A stretch of DNA of 64,000 bases from Flavobacteriales bacterium (GCA_016717305.1 JADKFY010000025.1:1-64000); one strand, 5' to 3'; positions 9,053 through 18,632 are shown, counted from the stretch's first letter. Made by a program: numbers and translations. The notes: generated by a model from the sequence alone, not told the origin.

Positions 9053-9208
9053 AGCTACGATGTTGGCAATGAGCCAAGCCAATGCCGCCACGGCAAGCTA
9101 TTCCGAATGGAAGCAGGACCGTGGAGCATTCCTTCGCTAGAATCGGTTCAAGTAATGGGACTGTAACTCACCCTTCCGTCGCGAACTGGTAGAAAGGCCT
9201 TCTTCCCC

Positions 9209-10816
9209 TCACTCCTTCACCACCCGTTGCACCACACTCTGCCCAATAGCATCTGTGGCCCGCGCGATGTACAACCCATTCTCGTTACCGCTCAGATCCA
9301 CCTGCACGCGACCGGTACCGGGGGTGACCTGTACGCGCAGCTCCCGCCCGGTGGCATCGAACACGGCGACACGACGCGGTGCTTTATCAGGAAAGGTGAT
9401 GGTACACCGGCCCGTCGTGGGGTTGGGATAGATGCCCATTGTGGCGGGTTGCTCTTCGGCGATGCCGATGGTGGTGCAGGCCGTGAACACATCCACCTCT
9501 GCGGTCGCAATCGTCAAGGTATGTGTGCTTGGGCTGTTGAAAGGGATCACCTCCGGCGTTGGGGTCGTTATCACGGGCACCTCATCGGTAACGGTGATCA
9601 CCAGGTCTTGCCGTTCGCAATCGGGAAGGCCATGCCCATCAAGGCCCACGTTCATCACGAACAATTGTTGTGCATCACCGGACATCGGCCTCAATTCGCC
9701 CACGGCCCAGAGCGATGGCGAACCCGCTGGTGTAGTGGTGATGCAGAGGTCCAACAGGTCGCCTACGGTTTCGCCGGAGCCGTACCTGCGCGCCCAGTTC
9801 ACAGTGCCGGCGGTGGTGCATTGGAGCAGTACGGGATCGCTGGATCCAGACCCAAAGCCATAGCTGCCCGCGAGATAGAGCACATCATCGTTCAGCAGGA
9901 TGCGGGCGAACTGCAGGCTTTGTGGTGGCGGAGCCTGTATGTGTTTGCACCAGAGCGGATCGCCGTTGTCCGCCACGTGGAAAAGTGCGGTCCCGCTGCC
10001 GTTTCCGTTGTAGTGTTGCATGAAGTACACGGTGCCGTCGGTGGCCACGCGCATATCAATGCGGGAAGCGAGCATGTTACCGGGCACATCGTAGTTGCGC
10101 GTCCATTGCAGCGTACCATTGGCCGTGAACTTCATCAGCGCCAACACACCCTCCACCGGTTGCCCGTCAATATCCGGATCCAAGCAACCGAGCGCATAAA
10201 TGCTACCATCCGGTGCCAAGGCCGTTGCCATGCCAAGGTGGAGGTCGGTCCCCTGGTTCACGGAGCGGCCCCAAGCCACGTTGAAGGCCGTATCGCACCG
10301 GATCAGGAAGAAGGCCGGACGTTGCGTGTCGCGATCATAGTCCGTGGAGCCCAGCAGCAGCAGGTCGGCACCCGCTTGCGCCACAGCCGCAAAAACCTCT
10401 GCGGAATCGGGCGTGCCCCATGCTTGGATCTGCCCAGTGGTGCCCGTTGTGCCGGTCTTGATCAGGATCATGTCCCGCTCGTAGGTGCTGCTACTGGACC
10501 CCGCGCTGCCCACAAGCAATACGCGGCCCGGCGCAACGGTGATCACGCGCCGCGGGAATTCTCTTACGTCGGTATCCAGCTTGCGCGTAAGCAGTGGATC
10601 ACCATTCGGCGCCAGGGTCATCAACAATTGGTCCGTTTCCGGCCCCATTGACGCCGTCCCGGTAACATACATCGTGCCTTCAGGACCGGGGGAAAGCGAA
10701 GTGCCGTAGCTGGCGGATCCGGTAACGTAGCTGCGGAAGAAGTGCGTTTGTGCGGTGGAGCAGTGCGCGGCCATGGCAAGCACAAGCATTAGGACATAGG
10801 GTAACGATGATCGCAT
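9209..10816 (-). CDS. Secreted protein with T9SS C-terminal sorting domain
   Basis: A 535-residue exported protein. It begins with a Sec signal peptide (MRSSLPYVLMLVLAMAAHC, ending STAQT). The body is repeated beta-propeller-like strands with motifs such as GTMYVTGTAS, GRVLLVGSAG and DGSIYALGCL. The last about 75 residues form a T9SS type A sorting domain (IYPNPTTGRCTITF ... GLYIARATD). T9SS would carry it across the outer membrane, with the sorting domain cleaved. The substrate is unknown. The ATG at 10814-10816 was chosen for the signal peptide. Confidence 0.85.
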   Translation of the reverse strand: MRSSLPYVLMLVLAMAAHCSTAQTHFFRSYVTGSASYGTSLSPGPEGTMYVTGTASMGPETDQLLMTLAPNGDPLLTRKLDTDVREFPRRVITVAPGRVLLVGSAGSSSSTYERDMILIKTGTTGTTGQIQAWGTPDSAEVFAAVAQAGADLLLLGSTDYDRDTQRPAFFLIRCDTAFNVAWGRSVNQGTDLHLGMATALAPDGSIYALGCLDPDIDGQPVEGVLALMKFTANGTLQWTRNYDVPGNMLASRIDMRVATDGTVYFMQHYNGNGSGTALFHVADNGDPLWCKHIQAPPPQSLQFARILLNDDVLYLAGSYGFGSGSSDPVLLQCTTAGTVNWARRYGSGETVGDLLDLCITTTPAGSPSLWAVGELRPMSGDAQQLFVMNVGLDGHGLPDCERQDLVITVTDEVPVITTPTPEVIPFNSPSTHTLTIATAEVDVFTACTTIGIAEEQPATMGIYPNPTTGRCTITFPDKAPRRVAVFDATGRELRVQVTPGTGRVQVDLSGNENGLYIARATDAIGQSVVQRVVKE

Positions 10817-10983
10817 AGGTTGGTTTTGGGGATACATCGAGATGGGATGGAAATGTGAACGAGCAAACACCATTGGTTGCATCACCAACACAAGAAGCCG
10901 CAGCAGCAACCCTAGGCTGGGCCTTTGCAGGAACCGATCGAAGCAGACGCAAGATCACTCCCGGCCTGAAATAGGTAAACAAC

Positions 10984-11020
10984 GGACTCGATGCACAGGG
11001 CGCTAGGGTTCCTTCGTTCC
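10984..11020 (+). repeat. Dispersed direct repeat, left copy
   Basis: A 37-bp sequence starting GGACTCGATGCACAGGG that matches 14794-14830 at 31 of 37 positions in the same orientation. The two copies bracket the E1-DUF4132-ubiquitin-like cassette. Confidence 0.5.
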
Positions 11021-11076
11021 ACAGGAGACCATATCGTGGTCCAGTGCTTCAAGCGAACTTAGCATGGTGTAGTTCT

Positions 11077-11787
11077 TTACGCTGGCTTGCTCAGCACGAA
11101 CTTCCGGAACACGACCTTCTTCAGATCCACACAAAGAAGTTGACCATCCAACACATCGTCGAGGCCCAAAAGGATCTTGAGTACTTCGTTGGCCTGTAGG
11201 TTGCCGACCACGCCACAGGTGGTGGGCACGATCCCTGTCTGGGCACAGTTCAAGACCGCATCGGCATAGAAACCGGCGAGGTCGAAGGCTTGGTCCAGTG
11301 CGAAGCGTTGGTGGTGATGGAGTATGGTGAGGTACCCTTCCCAACCACCGATGGCAGCGAATACAAGTGGCTTGCTCAGCGAAGCGCACATGCGATCCAC
11401 AAGCAGGCGACTTTCCAATTGGTCGGTGCAATCGGCCACGACTTCAGCACTTGAGATGAGCTGCTCGGCATTCTCGTCGGTGAGGTGCTCCGCGATCGCC
11501 ACTACCTCGATCGCAGGGTTCTGAAGTCGCAGTTGCGCTGCGAGCACTTCCGCTTTCGGCTTTCCGATGTCGGCCGGTGTGAACTGGAACTGGCGGTGCA
11601 GGTTCGACGGCGCCACACGGTCGCCATCCACAATGATGATGGAGCCCACCCCTACGGCTGCGAGCATGGTGGCCACCGGTGTTCCCAGACCACCAGCGCC
11701 GATGATGCACACTTTCGCCGAAGCGAGTTTCAATTGCCCTTCCGCGCCGATCTCGACCACAGCGATCTGCGGCGCATAGCGGTCCAT
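11077..11787 (-). CDS. E1-like (ThiF/MoeB/HesA family) adenylyltransferase
   Basis: A 236-residue protein with the E1/ThiF Rossmann fold: nucleotide loop GAGGLG (30-35), DGDRVAPSNLHRQ (54-66) with the Asp, Asn and Arg used for ATP binding, GKPKAE (75-80), and CTDQLESR (120-127). Such enzymes adenylate the C-terminal glycine of a beta-grasp partner. The CxxC zinc pairs usual in MoeB and ThiF are absent; Cys181 and Cys191 remain, the latter in TTCGVVGNLQANEVLK. There is no rhodanese domain. It is last in a three-gene operon, starting 2 bp after the DUF4132 gene, whose first gene encodes a Gly-Gly-ending beta-grasp-like protein, its probable substrate. Confidence 0.9.
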   Translation of the reverse strand: MDRYAPQIAVVEIGAEGQLKLASAKVCIIGAGGLGTPVATMLAAVGVGSIIIVDGDRVAPSNLHRQFQFTPADIGKPKAEVLAAQLRLQNPAIEVVAIAEHLTDENAEQLISSAEVVADCTDQLESRLLVDRMCASLSKPLVFAAIGGWEGYLTILHHHQRFALDQAFDLAGFYADAVLNCAQTGIVPTTCGVVGNLQANEVLKILLGLDDVLDGQLLCVDLKKVVFRKFVLSKPA

Positions 11788-11789
11788 GC

Positions 11790-14360
11790 TCAGCGCCTGT
11801 TGATTTGCGAGGTGATGGTACTGTCGGTGATCTTGTCGTCTTCGGCGAGCAGAAAGGCCTTGGAGATGATCACCGACAAGCCATTGTCTCCCTCGAAAGC
11901 CAGGAAGAGGTTCTGCGTGGTGGGCTTGCTGCGGTCCGGCACGATGCACAAGTACTGGTCGTTCGGCTCCATCAGGATGTTCGTGCTTCCAAGGTGGATC
12001 TTGTAGGTGCGGATCTTGCCCTTCACCACGAGGAACTTGTCCTGAATGCTGGAGATCTTCGCGATCTTCAAACGAGGCATCAGGGTCGTGAGGATCTCCT
12101 TACGCGTCTTGGCCACTTCGCCGAGGTCACCGAACGAGTAGCTCTGCCAGTAATCGCGGTAGCCCGGCAATGCGCCGCCGCCGTCCCGCCATTCCGGATC
12201 ATTGCCCACGCTGGCCACGCCCACGAAGAGGTCCACGTCGCGCATCACTTCGCTGAAGGCGACCACCGGAACATCCACGAGGTCCATCGGATCCTCGTGA
12301 CCGATGCGTCCGAAGCGCACTTGGTCGGTGGCCATGTAGGACCAGATACCCGTGTCGTTCGTGGCACCATCCGCATTCACCTCGTTCAACCAGAACTGCG
12401 CGCCGATGCCGTGGTCGGGAAGGGAAATGCTTGCCCATGACCCGTCCTGCCCGTTGTCGAATGCGCCCTGCAAGGCGTACTTCCAGCCGCGGGCCTTGGC
12501 CAGCGAGTTGAACTGGTGCTGCTTGAGCAGATGCGCTGCCATGCGGTTGCTGTACGTGCGCGTGTTCATCTCCGCATCCGTCAGCAGGTACACTTCGCGG
12601 TAGGCTTGTTTCAGCGGTTGGCGGATCTCGCGTGCCATCATGAACTCGCGCCATGCGCGCACGTCACCGACACTGGCCGTGGCCGGATGCCAGAGCGAAA
12701 CGGTCATCGCATCGGCGGGCGTGAAGGCCTCACCGGAAATAGTGGTCCATGTCCCGTCGACCAGGATCGAAGGCGTGATGCGTTCGCCTTCGTGGAAATT
12801 CCAGATGATGCGCTTTGCCAAGAAGCCGAGCAGGCCATGCTCTATGAAATGCTCCCGGAAGTACGGCATCGCCATGGTGCGGGTACTACGGAACATCCGG
12901 TCGATGCGGTCGCGCTGCGCGGTGGTACCCAGGTCCACCTGCTTCACCGTGTCCTTCAGCTTCTTCAGCTTTGCCGCGTGTCCTTCCTTCACGGCTACGG
13001 GCACCGATTTCTGCGGCGTGCCGTCGGGCTTGCGCCATTCCAGTTCGCTATCGCCCGGACCGGTCACGGTGAGCGTGGCGGTGTAGCCGTCGAAGTCCCA
13101 GACACGAGAGCCGTCCTTCAGACCGTGATCATCGCAAGCCTGGTCTTCGATCTCGTACACCGTGATGCCCTTGTCCGCCGCCGCTTCCGCGAGGTACTTG
13201 TCGATGAGCGCCACCGTGCTGCTCTGCTTGATGCGCAGTTTCAAGCGGCTCAATTGACCGATGCCGTCGAAGCCTTTGGAGCGGAACAGGGTGAACAGGC
13301 ATGCGTTGCCCAACCCGGCCGCAGCGGGGCCTTGACCGGGGATCTTGCGGAATGAACGCTCGGCCAAGGCCGCCACTGCGGTGATGGTGCGCGCATCGTG
13401 GAAGTGCGAACACATCCACACCAGGCCCTTCAGCAGGTCCATGCTCTGCGTGTGCAGGAACTCCGTGGTGGTATAGGTCTGCTCACGGCCATTGTAGCGG
13501 TGAACGTGTTCGGTGGTCTTCTCCTTCAGTTTGATGACGAAGTCGAACCAGGTCATCACCTGTTGCTTGAACGCGTCCGCGCCCGGGCCGTCGATCAGGG
13601 TGCGGGATGCCGCGAGGTACTTCTCGCTCGGCTTGGATCCGCTCGCTTTCATGGCGTGGCCCAGGATCGGGTACCATTTGTCCCGCAACTCCGGTGACAT
13701 CGCTTGTACCGCACTGTTCACTTCCGGAACGAACGGATCATCGCCTTTGATGAGCACCGGATGCACCTCTCCTTCACCTGCGGGTCCGGCGAGGATGGAG
13801 TTGATGCGGTCGATCAACTTCAGCCGTTCCTTCTCGCTCGAATAGTTCGTCGATCCGTTTACCGTGATCCGCGTCGCGATCAGCGTCGCGCGCAGTCCAT
13901 CCGAAACGGGCTTCGCCTTGTGCTGGCGTTCGATGTGCGTGAACAGCATCCCGATCGGCCACGATAGCAGGTTGACGTTTCCCCAGCGGCCATGGGTCGC
14001 GAACGTGTCCAACAGGCGCGCGACATCCGAATCGTCCACTACCAGCGACACCCGAAGTACCTGTTGCACCAAGGCGATGCGGAACTCATTCCGCATGTAG
14101 TCATCGCTACCGAATGTGATCGAGCGCCTACCGCTCTGCCATTGATGGGTGGCGCGAGCCAAGTAGTCGAGCAGGTCAACGCGCTTCTTGTCCGGCCACG
14201 TGGACACTGCTTCCGTCCAGGCCTTCATCGACGCGACCTTCAGGCCCGCATAGTTTCCACCGTTGGCCCGATGTTCCGCTTCCAGATCGGCGATCACCCG
14301 ATCATATTCCGGATGACCGCCCAAGCCGATGGCGCTCTTCAGTTTGTCCAGCAATCCCAT
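11790..14360 (-). CDS. DUF4132-domain (MolR-like) large protein
   Basis: An 856-residue cytoplasmic protein with no signal or membrane segment. The N-terminal half is largely helical. The DUF4132 core lies at about residues 530-700, recognisable from SLWHPATASVGDVRAWREF, QPLKQAYREVYLLTDAEM and KARGWKYALQGAFDNG. A beta-rich C-terminal domain of about 150 residues ends SSIQDKFLVVKGKIRTYKIH ... NILMEPNDQYL. E. coli MolR/YehI belong to the DUF4132 family, whose biochemical role is unknown. It lies between a ubiquitin-like gene and an E1-like gene with 2-bp gaps on both sides, so it is probably either the target or a transfer partner of the conjugation pathway. That role is inferred. Confidence 0.88.
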   Translation of the reverse strand: MGLLDKLKSAIGLGGHPEYDRVIADLEAEHRANGGNYAGLKVASMKAWTEAVSTWPDKKRVDLLDYLARATHQWQSGRRSITFGSDDYMRNEFRIALVQQVLRVSLVVDDSDVARLLDTFATHGRWGNVNLLSWPIGMLFTHIERQHKAKPVSDGLRATLIATRITVNGSTNYSSEKERLKLIDRINSILAGPAGEGEVHPVLIKGDDPFVPEVNSAVQAMSPELRDKWYPILGHAMKASGSKPSEKYLAASRTLIDGPGADAFKQQVMTWFDFVIKLKEKTTEHVHRYNGREQTYTTTEFLHTQSMDLLKGLVWMCSHFHDARTITAVAALAERSFRKIPGQGPAAAGLGNACLFTLFRSKGFDGIGQLSRLKLRIKQSSTVALIDKYLAEAAADKGITVYEIEDQACDDHGLKDGSRVWDFDGYTATLTVTGPGDSELEWRKPDGTPQKSVPVAVKEGHAAKLKKLKDTVKQVDLGTTAQRDRIDRMFRSTRTMAMPYFREHFIEHGLLGFLAKRIIWNFHEGERITPSILVDGTWTTISGEAFTPADAMTVSLWHPATASVGDVRAWREFMMAREIRQPLKQAYREVYLLTDAEMNTRTYSNRMAAHLLKQHQFNSLAKARGWKYALQGAFDNGQDGSWASISLPDHGIGAQFWLNEVNADGATNDTGIWSYMATDQVRFGRIGHEDPMDLVDVPVVAFSEVMRDVDLFVGVASVGNDPEWRDGGGALPGYRDYWQSYSFGDLGEVAKTRKEILTTLMPRLKIAKISSIQDKFLVVKGKIRTYKIHLGSTNILMEPNDQYLCIVPDRSKPTTQNLFLAFEGDNGLSVIISKAFLLAEDDKITDSTITSQINRR

Positions 14361-14362
14361 CG

Positions 14363-14752
14363 CTATCCGCCCACCAACGGTGTCAGTTTCACGAAGCTGA
14401 TGCGCGTGCTCTTGCTCAAGCGCACTTCCTCTTCCAGCGTTTCGGCCTGGCGGTCATCCACCAACATGAAGAACGCGTTCCTCTTGAACGCATCGAGGGC
14501 GATGTAGACCTGCTTCTCTCCGTCCACCGCGCGCTTGTTCTTCAACTTGAACCCGTTCAGTGTGCGCTCGGCGTCGCTGGGTTCCACCAGACCGTTGAAG
14601 AACTCCGGCCGCTTGTCGTTGTAGCGCCGCACTTCTTCCAGCACGCGGGCTTCGATGATGTCCTTTATGGTGACGAGCTCGCTGGCGAATTCCAGTTCGA
14701 TCTCGCCCAGAATAGTGCCGGCGAACGTTTCATCCTTGATGGCGATGAGCAT
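14363..14752 (-). CDS. Ubiquitin/MoaD-like beta-grasp candidate ending in Gly-Gly
   Basis: A 129-residue protein. Its N terminus (MLIAIKDETF, then GEIELEFASE and a helix from about 28-44) follows the beta-hairpin-helix order of ubiquitin and MoaD. Its end, TRISFVKLTPLVGG, matches the C-terminal strand and Gly-Gly tail of MoaD/ThiS-type carriers, and the stop codon follows the second Gly directly. The middle (about 45-90) is longer than in MoaD (about 80 residues in total) and looks like an insertion. It is first in an operon with DUF4132 and E1-like genes. I infer that its C-terminal Gly is adenylated by that E1 and then either conjugated or thiocarboxylated; the sequence does not say which. 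Confidence 0.78.
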   Translation of the reverse strand: MLIAIKDETFAGTILGEIELEFASELVTIKDIIEARVLEEVRRYNDKRPEFFNGLVEPSDAERTLNGFKLKNKRAVDGEKQVYIALDAFKRNAFFMLVDDRQAETLEEEVRLSKSTRISFVKLTPLVGG

Positions 14753-14793
14753 GCTGTGTTGTTTGGTGCAGGCAAGTTAGCATTGAGGAAGTT

Positions 14794-14830
14794 GGACTCG
14801 ATACACCGGGTGCTAAGGTCCCTTCGATCC
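14794..14830 (+). repeat. Dispersed direct repeat, right copy
   Basis: GGACTCGATACACCGGG and the following 20 bp match 10984-11020 at 31 of 37 positions. It lies 42 bp upstream of the ubiquitin-like gene start, so it may include its promoter region or mark a cassette boundary. Confidence 0.5.
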
Positions 14831-15012
14831 TCAAGAAACCCTCGCGCGGTTTGTACACCATTTGGGAGGCGGCGTAGGTTGCAAGAACACATCACAGAGC
14901 CGAACTCTCCGGGTTCTGAACTGGTCCCTTGAAATCCATGTGGACATCTTATTTCCTTTTGCTACCGTCCATAGGACAGATGGTTAACTTTCCAAACCAA
15001 ATACCACCACCC

Positions 15013-17577
15013 ATGCGTGTCCGTTCACTCCTTTTAGCGCTCGTGTTCCCGACCATGAGCTTGTTGGCCCAGTCCGTGGGCGTGGATCCGACATTCAACG
15101 CGGCGGACCCTGGCTTCAACTATGGAGGAGCCTTCAATAACGCGGTCTCGGAGGTGATCGAACTACCCGACGGTAAGCTGTTGGTCTGCGGCTGGTTCAC
15201 GGAGTACAACGGTGTGCCCTGCTCGCGCATCGCTCGATTGTTGCCCGATGGTGGGATCGACCCCACCTTCGATGTGGGTGTTGGCCCCGATAACACGGTG
15301 CGGGACATGGTCGTTCAGCCGGATGGCAAGATCCTCGTGTCCGGATACTTCTTCAACATCAACGGACTGCCGCGTTGGGGGCTCGCTCGTTTCAACAACG
15401 ACGGCACGCTCGACGAGGGCTTCGACCAAGGCACCACCCCCTCTCTTGTGTTCTATGGACAACCCGAATCGCTCGGTCTCCAAGCGGACGGGAAAGTGCT
15501 CCTTGGCGGCTACCACTTCTGCGGCGACGGTGTGGTTCAGAACTGCATCAAGCGCTTCAATACGGACGGTTCCTTGGACGCGAGCTTCAATACCGGTGGT
15601 GCAGGGATCTGCGTGAACAACCAAGCGGTGACGAGCATCTTCATCCGGCCCGATAGCAAGATCCTCATTGCAGGCACGTTCAATAGCTACAACGGCCAAC
15701 CCGTGAACAACATGGCGCTCTTGAACAGCAATGGCACACTGGACAATACGTTCCCGGCCGCTGTGTTCAATGGCACTGCTGCCATCCTCTCTTTCTTCCC
15801 CGATGGCGACATGCTGATGGCGGGGGGCTTCACTACCGTGAATGGAGTAGCCAAACCGCACGTCGCGAAAGTGTCGACCAATGGCGTATTGGATCCGAGC
15901 TTCCATGCTGAATTCAAGAACAACGGTGTTGTAACGGCGAACATCTACTGCGCCACCGTGCGCGCGGATGGTCGCGTGATCCTCGGTGGCCTTTTCGATG
16001 AGTGCAATGGTGTGGAACATGAGGGGGTGGTTCGTTTGCTCCCGGACGGTACCGTTGATCCAGCATTCAACACAGCGTATACCATTTCGGGACAGATCAC
16101 CGAGATAACGGAACTCAGCGATGGCCGCCTGATGCTCGGTGGCAACTACAGCGGCTTCGAATTGAGCTACATGTTCGGCCTAAGCCGCGCCCATCCGGAA
16201 GGCGCGCTCGACCGCACCTTCAACCCCGGTTGGGGCGTGAACAACGAAGTTCGCGCACTCGCCGTGCAACCCGATGGCAAGACGATCATCTCCGGCCAAT
16301 TCTCCCGGGTGAACACCACATGGACACCGGGCATAGCACGCGTGAACACCGATGGCACCTTCGATCCAACGTTCGATGCCGGAACTGGGCTGTTCAGGAA
16401 TGCCACCGACATCAAAGTGCGGCCCGATGGACGGATCCTCGTTTCGGGGATGTACCTCTACAATGGACAAGAAGTGGGTGATGTGATCCAATTGGAACCG
16501 GATGGCACCATCGATCCGTCATTCGATCCGCAATGTGGCACTTCCAGCGGCGTAAGCGATATGGCGATCCTTGCCGATGGAAGAACGCTCGTGTGCGGCA
16601 ACTTCGCCACCATCGATGGCATCGCGCGCCGTGCTGTTGCTCGATTGAACGAAGATGGTAGCGTTGACGAGAGCTTCGATGTGGGCGTTGGTCCCGTTGG
16701 GGCCTTGCTCGGGAGCATGGCCGTGATGGCCGACGGCCGCATCGTGGTCGCTGGCACATGCACGTTATGGTCCGGCCAACCCGTTGGTCGCATCATGCGG
16801 TTGTTGCCGAACGGCGCACCCGACCCCAGCTTCAACACCGGTACCGGGTTCAATAGCTATGTGCACAACGTGTTGGCAATGCCTGATGGTCGCGTGGTGG
16901 CGAGTGGTCCTTTCACAAGTTTCAACGGCGTTGCACGCAATGGCATAGCACGACTGAATGTGGACGGATCGTTGGATACCACCTTCGATCCCGGCACGGG
17001 CCTCGATGGCAATTGGAGCACCCTGCTTCTGGACTTCGATGGCAACGTGATCGTCGGTGGCTTGTTCGAGACCGTGAACGGCCAGCCCTTGTCGCACATC
17101 GTTCGGCTCACCACCAGCGGTGCGGTGGACCCGGACTTCACCATCGGCTCGGGCTTTGGCCGCAACGGCTACGCTACCATACCCACCGTGAACGAAATGG
17201 CCTTGCTGCCCAATGGCCAACTCATGGTCGGTGGCAGCTTCACCTCCTTTAATGGTGTAGGCCGCAACCGCCTGCTCCGCCTCTTCGCTCCAACTACCGT
17301 TGGCGTAAGCGAGGTAACCAGCAACACGACGATGACCGCATGGCCCAATCCCACCGATGGCCGATCGCTGAACGTTTCCATCCCGGATCTGCGATCGACA
17401 GGCGCAATCCACTTTTCGGTCGTGGATGCCAGTGGCCGCATGGTATGGCAACAGCGCGCCAGCGCGAATGGTCCATGGGAGTTGCGGTTCGATCACGATC
17501 TTGCTGCCGGTACCTATCAGTTGGTGGTTTTGGCAAGCGGCTCGGTGACGCGTACTGCGTTCCAGGTGCAACGGTGA
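15013..17577 (+). CDS. Large secreted delta-60-repeat protein with T9SS sorting domain
   Basis: An 854-residue exported protein. A signal peptide (MRVRSLLLALVFPTMSLLAQ) precedes about a dozen tandem units of about 55-60 residues of the delta-60/beta-propeller type, each with a pattern like DGSLDTTFDPGTG and PDGKILVSG. A T9SS C-terminal domain follows (AWPNPTDGRSLNVSIPD ... GTYQLVVLASG). It is probably a surface or secreted propeller protein of unknown ligand. The frame is open from 14929, but the start at 15013 gives a proper signal peptide. Confidence 0.88.
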   Translation: MRVRSLLLALVFPTMSLLAQSVGVDPTFNAADPGFNYGGAFNNAVSEVIELPDGKLLVCGWFTEYNGVPCSRIARLLPDGGIDPTFDVGVGPDNTVRDMVVQPDGKILVSGYFFNINGLPRWGLARFNNDGTLDEGFDQGTTPSLVFYGQPESLGLQADGKVLLGGYHFCGDGVVQNCIKRFNTDGSLDASFNTGGAGICVNNQAVTSIFIRPDSKILIAGTFNSYNGQPVNNMALLNSNGTLDNTFPAAVFNGTAAILSFFPDGDMLMAGGFTTVNGVAKPHVAKVSTNGVLDPSFHAEFKNNGVVTANIYCATVRADGRVILGGLFDECNGVEHEGVVRLLPDGTVDPAFNTAYTISGQITEITELSDGRLMLGGNYSGFELSYMFGLSRAHPEGALDRTFNPGWGVNNEVRALAVQPDGKTIISGQFSRVNTTWTPGIARVNTDGTFDPTFDAGTGLFRNATDIKVRPDGRILVSGMYLYNGQEVGDVIQLEPDGTIDPSFDPQCGTSSGVSDMAILADGRTLVCGNFATIDGIARRAVARLNEDGSVDESFDVGVGPVGALLGSMAVMADGRIVVAGTCTLWSGQPVGRIMRLLPNGAPDPSFNTGTGFNSYVHNVLAMPDGRVVASGPFTSFNGVARNGIARLNVDGSLDTTFDPGTGLDGNWSTLLLDFDGNVIVGGLFETVNGQPLSHIVRLTTSGAVDPDFTIGSGFGRNGYATIPTVNEMALLPNGQLMVGGSFTSFNGVGRNRLLRLFAPTTVGVSEVTSNTTMTAWPNPTDGRSLNVSIPDLRSTGAIHFSVVDASGRMVWQQRASANGPWELRFDHDLAAGTYQLVVLASGSVTRTAFQVQR

Positions 17578-17580
17578 ATG

Positions 17581-17598
17581 TGCGATCCCGTGATCGCA
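17581..17598 (+). terminator. Short hairpin after the delta-60 gene
   Basis: TGCGATC-CCGT-GATCGCA is a perfect 7-bp stem with a 4-nt loop, 4 bp after the stop codon. There is no U run, so termination is only suggested by position. Confidence 0.35.
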
Positions 17599-17678
17599 GG
17601 GTCGTCGCCAAAGCGCGACAGACCCGGCGAAGGTTTAAACCGGTTCACCCTGCGGAGGTATAAAGTCACAATTGAGCG

Positions 17679-18632
17679 ATGAAAGGCCTGTTCAAATACC
17701 AAGTCATTACGCGTGTAGCATGCCTTTTCGCGTTGAGATCCCCAGCCCAATTCTACCCCACCGGCAGTGCCACGTGGTGTACCGCTGACCAATTCGCTCA
17801 ATTCAACTTCCATAAGCCAGAGCTAGCCGATACGGTAATCCAAGGCGAGACCTACCAGCGCGTGTTCGAGTTTTATAACGATACTGAAACTGGCCAATGG
17901 CCTACGTATTGGACAATAGATAGGACACACTACATAAGGTCAGCCAACGATGGGAAGGGTTTCATGTACATTCCGGATTCCCTGAATGAGTACTTGATAG
18001 GTGATCTTTCAGCCGCACTTGGCGACACGGTGCGGGATGTGATGATCTGGAGAGTCGGGGAACTGCTCCTTCCATACTTGTACGACGTTGTTGTTGATTC
18101 GATCGTGGAGGTAACCTACTTGGATGTTTCCGTTACACGCCATTTTCTTCATGAGGTCAATTACTGGAATAGTTCTTCCAGTGACTTCGTACCTCAGAAA
18201 TTCTTTTGGCAACGTGGTATGGGAACCTCCTATGGCCTTGTCTTGAACATTGAAGGCGGGCTTAGTCAGTATAATCACTTTTGCGCGATGACCGGGGATA
18301 GCACGGTCTTTTCGTGGTATGGAGTTACGGAATTGCCGCCTTGGGGATTCCCTCCAGGCGGCCCACCATGCTGTAGGTTGTGGAATGTCAGCATAGATGA
18401 GAATGCTGCGAGTAGGAAGCAGCTGGCCAGCCCAAACCCTTCTCCTGGCCATTTCAGGCTTTCTGGCACACCACATCCGACGGATGTAGTGGTCTTCGAC
18501 CCCCAAGGTCGCCTAGTCCTGCGCACCAGAGGCCAAGAGATAGACCTTAGTGGGCATGCACCGGGGCTGTACACAGCGTTGGTGCAAAATAGCGCGTGTA
18601 GGCAGGCGGTGAAGCTGGTGGTTGAGCGATGA
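17679..18632 (+). CDS. Secreted protein with T9SS-type C-terminal domain, function unknown
   Basis: A 317-residue protein with an N-terminal hydrophobic segment (VITRVACLFALRSPAQF) that acts as a somewhat atypical signal peptide. The middle part (about 30-230) is unrecognised. The last about 75 residues resemble a T9SS type A sorting domain (ASPNPSPGHFRLSG, VVFDPQGRLVLRT, GLYTALVQ). Together with its neighbour it suggests a stretch of secreted-protein genes. An 86-bp hairpin repeat starts 37 bp after the stop codon. Confidence 0.75.
   Translation: MKGLFKYQVITRVACLFALRSPAQFYPTGSATWCTADQFAQFNFHKPELADTVIQGETYQRVFEFYNDTETGQWPTYWTIDRTHYIRSANDGKGFMYIPDSLNEYLIGDLSAALGDTVRDVMIWRVGELLLPYLYDVVVDSIVEVTYLDVSVTRHFLHEVNYWNSSSSDFVPQKFFWQRGMGTSYGLVLNIEGGLSQYNHFCAMTGDSTVFSWYGVTELPPWGFPPGGPPCCRLWNVSIDENAASRKQLASPNPSPGHFRLSGTPHPTDVVVFDPQGRLVLRTRGQEIDLSGHAPGLYTALVQNSACRQAVKLVVER

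Noticed and set aside
8975..9166. A 63-codon plus-strand gene
   Set aside because: It lies across the right arm of the inverted-repeat element and has no protein-like pattern.
11077..14752. Ordinary thiamin or molybdopterin biosynthesis operon
   Set aside because: No thiG/thiC or moa/mob genes are present, the carrier is much longer than ThiS/MoaD, and the large DUF4132 protein has no place in those pathways.
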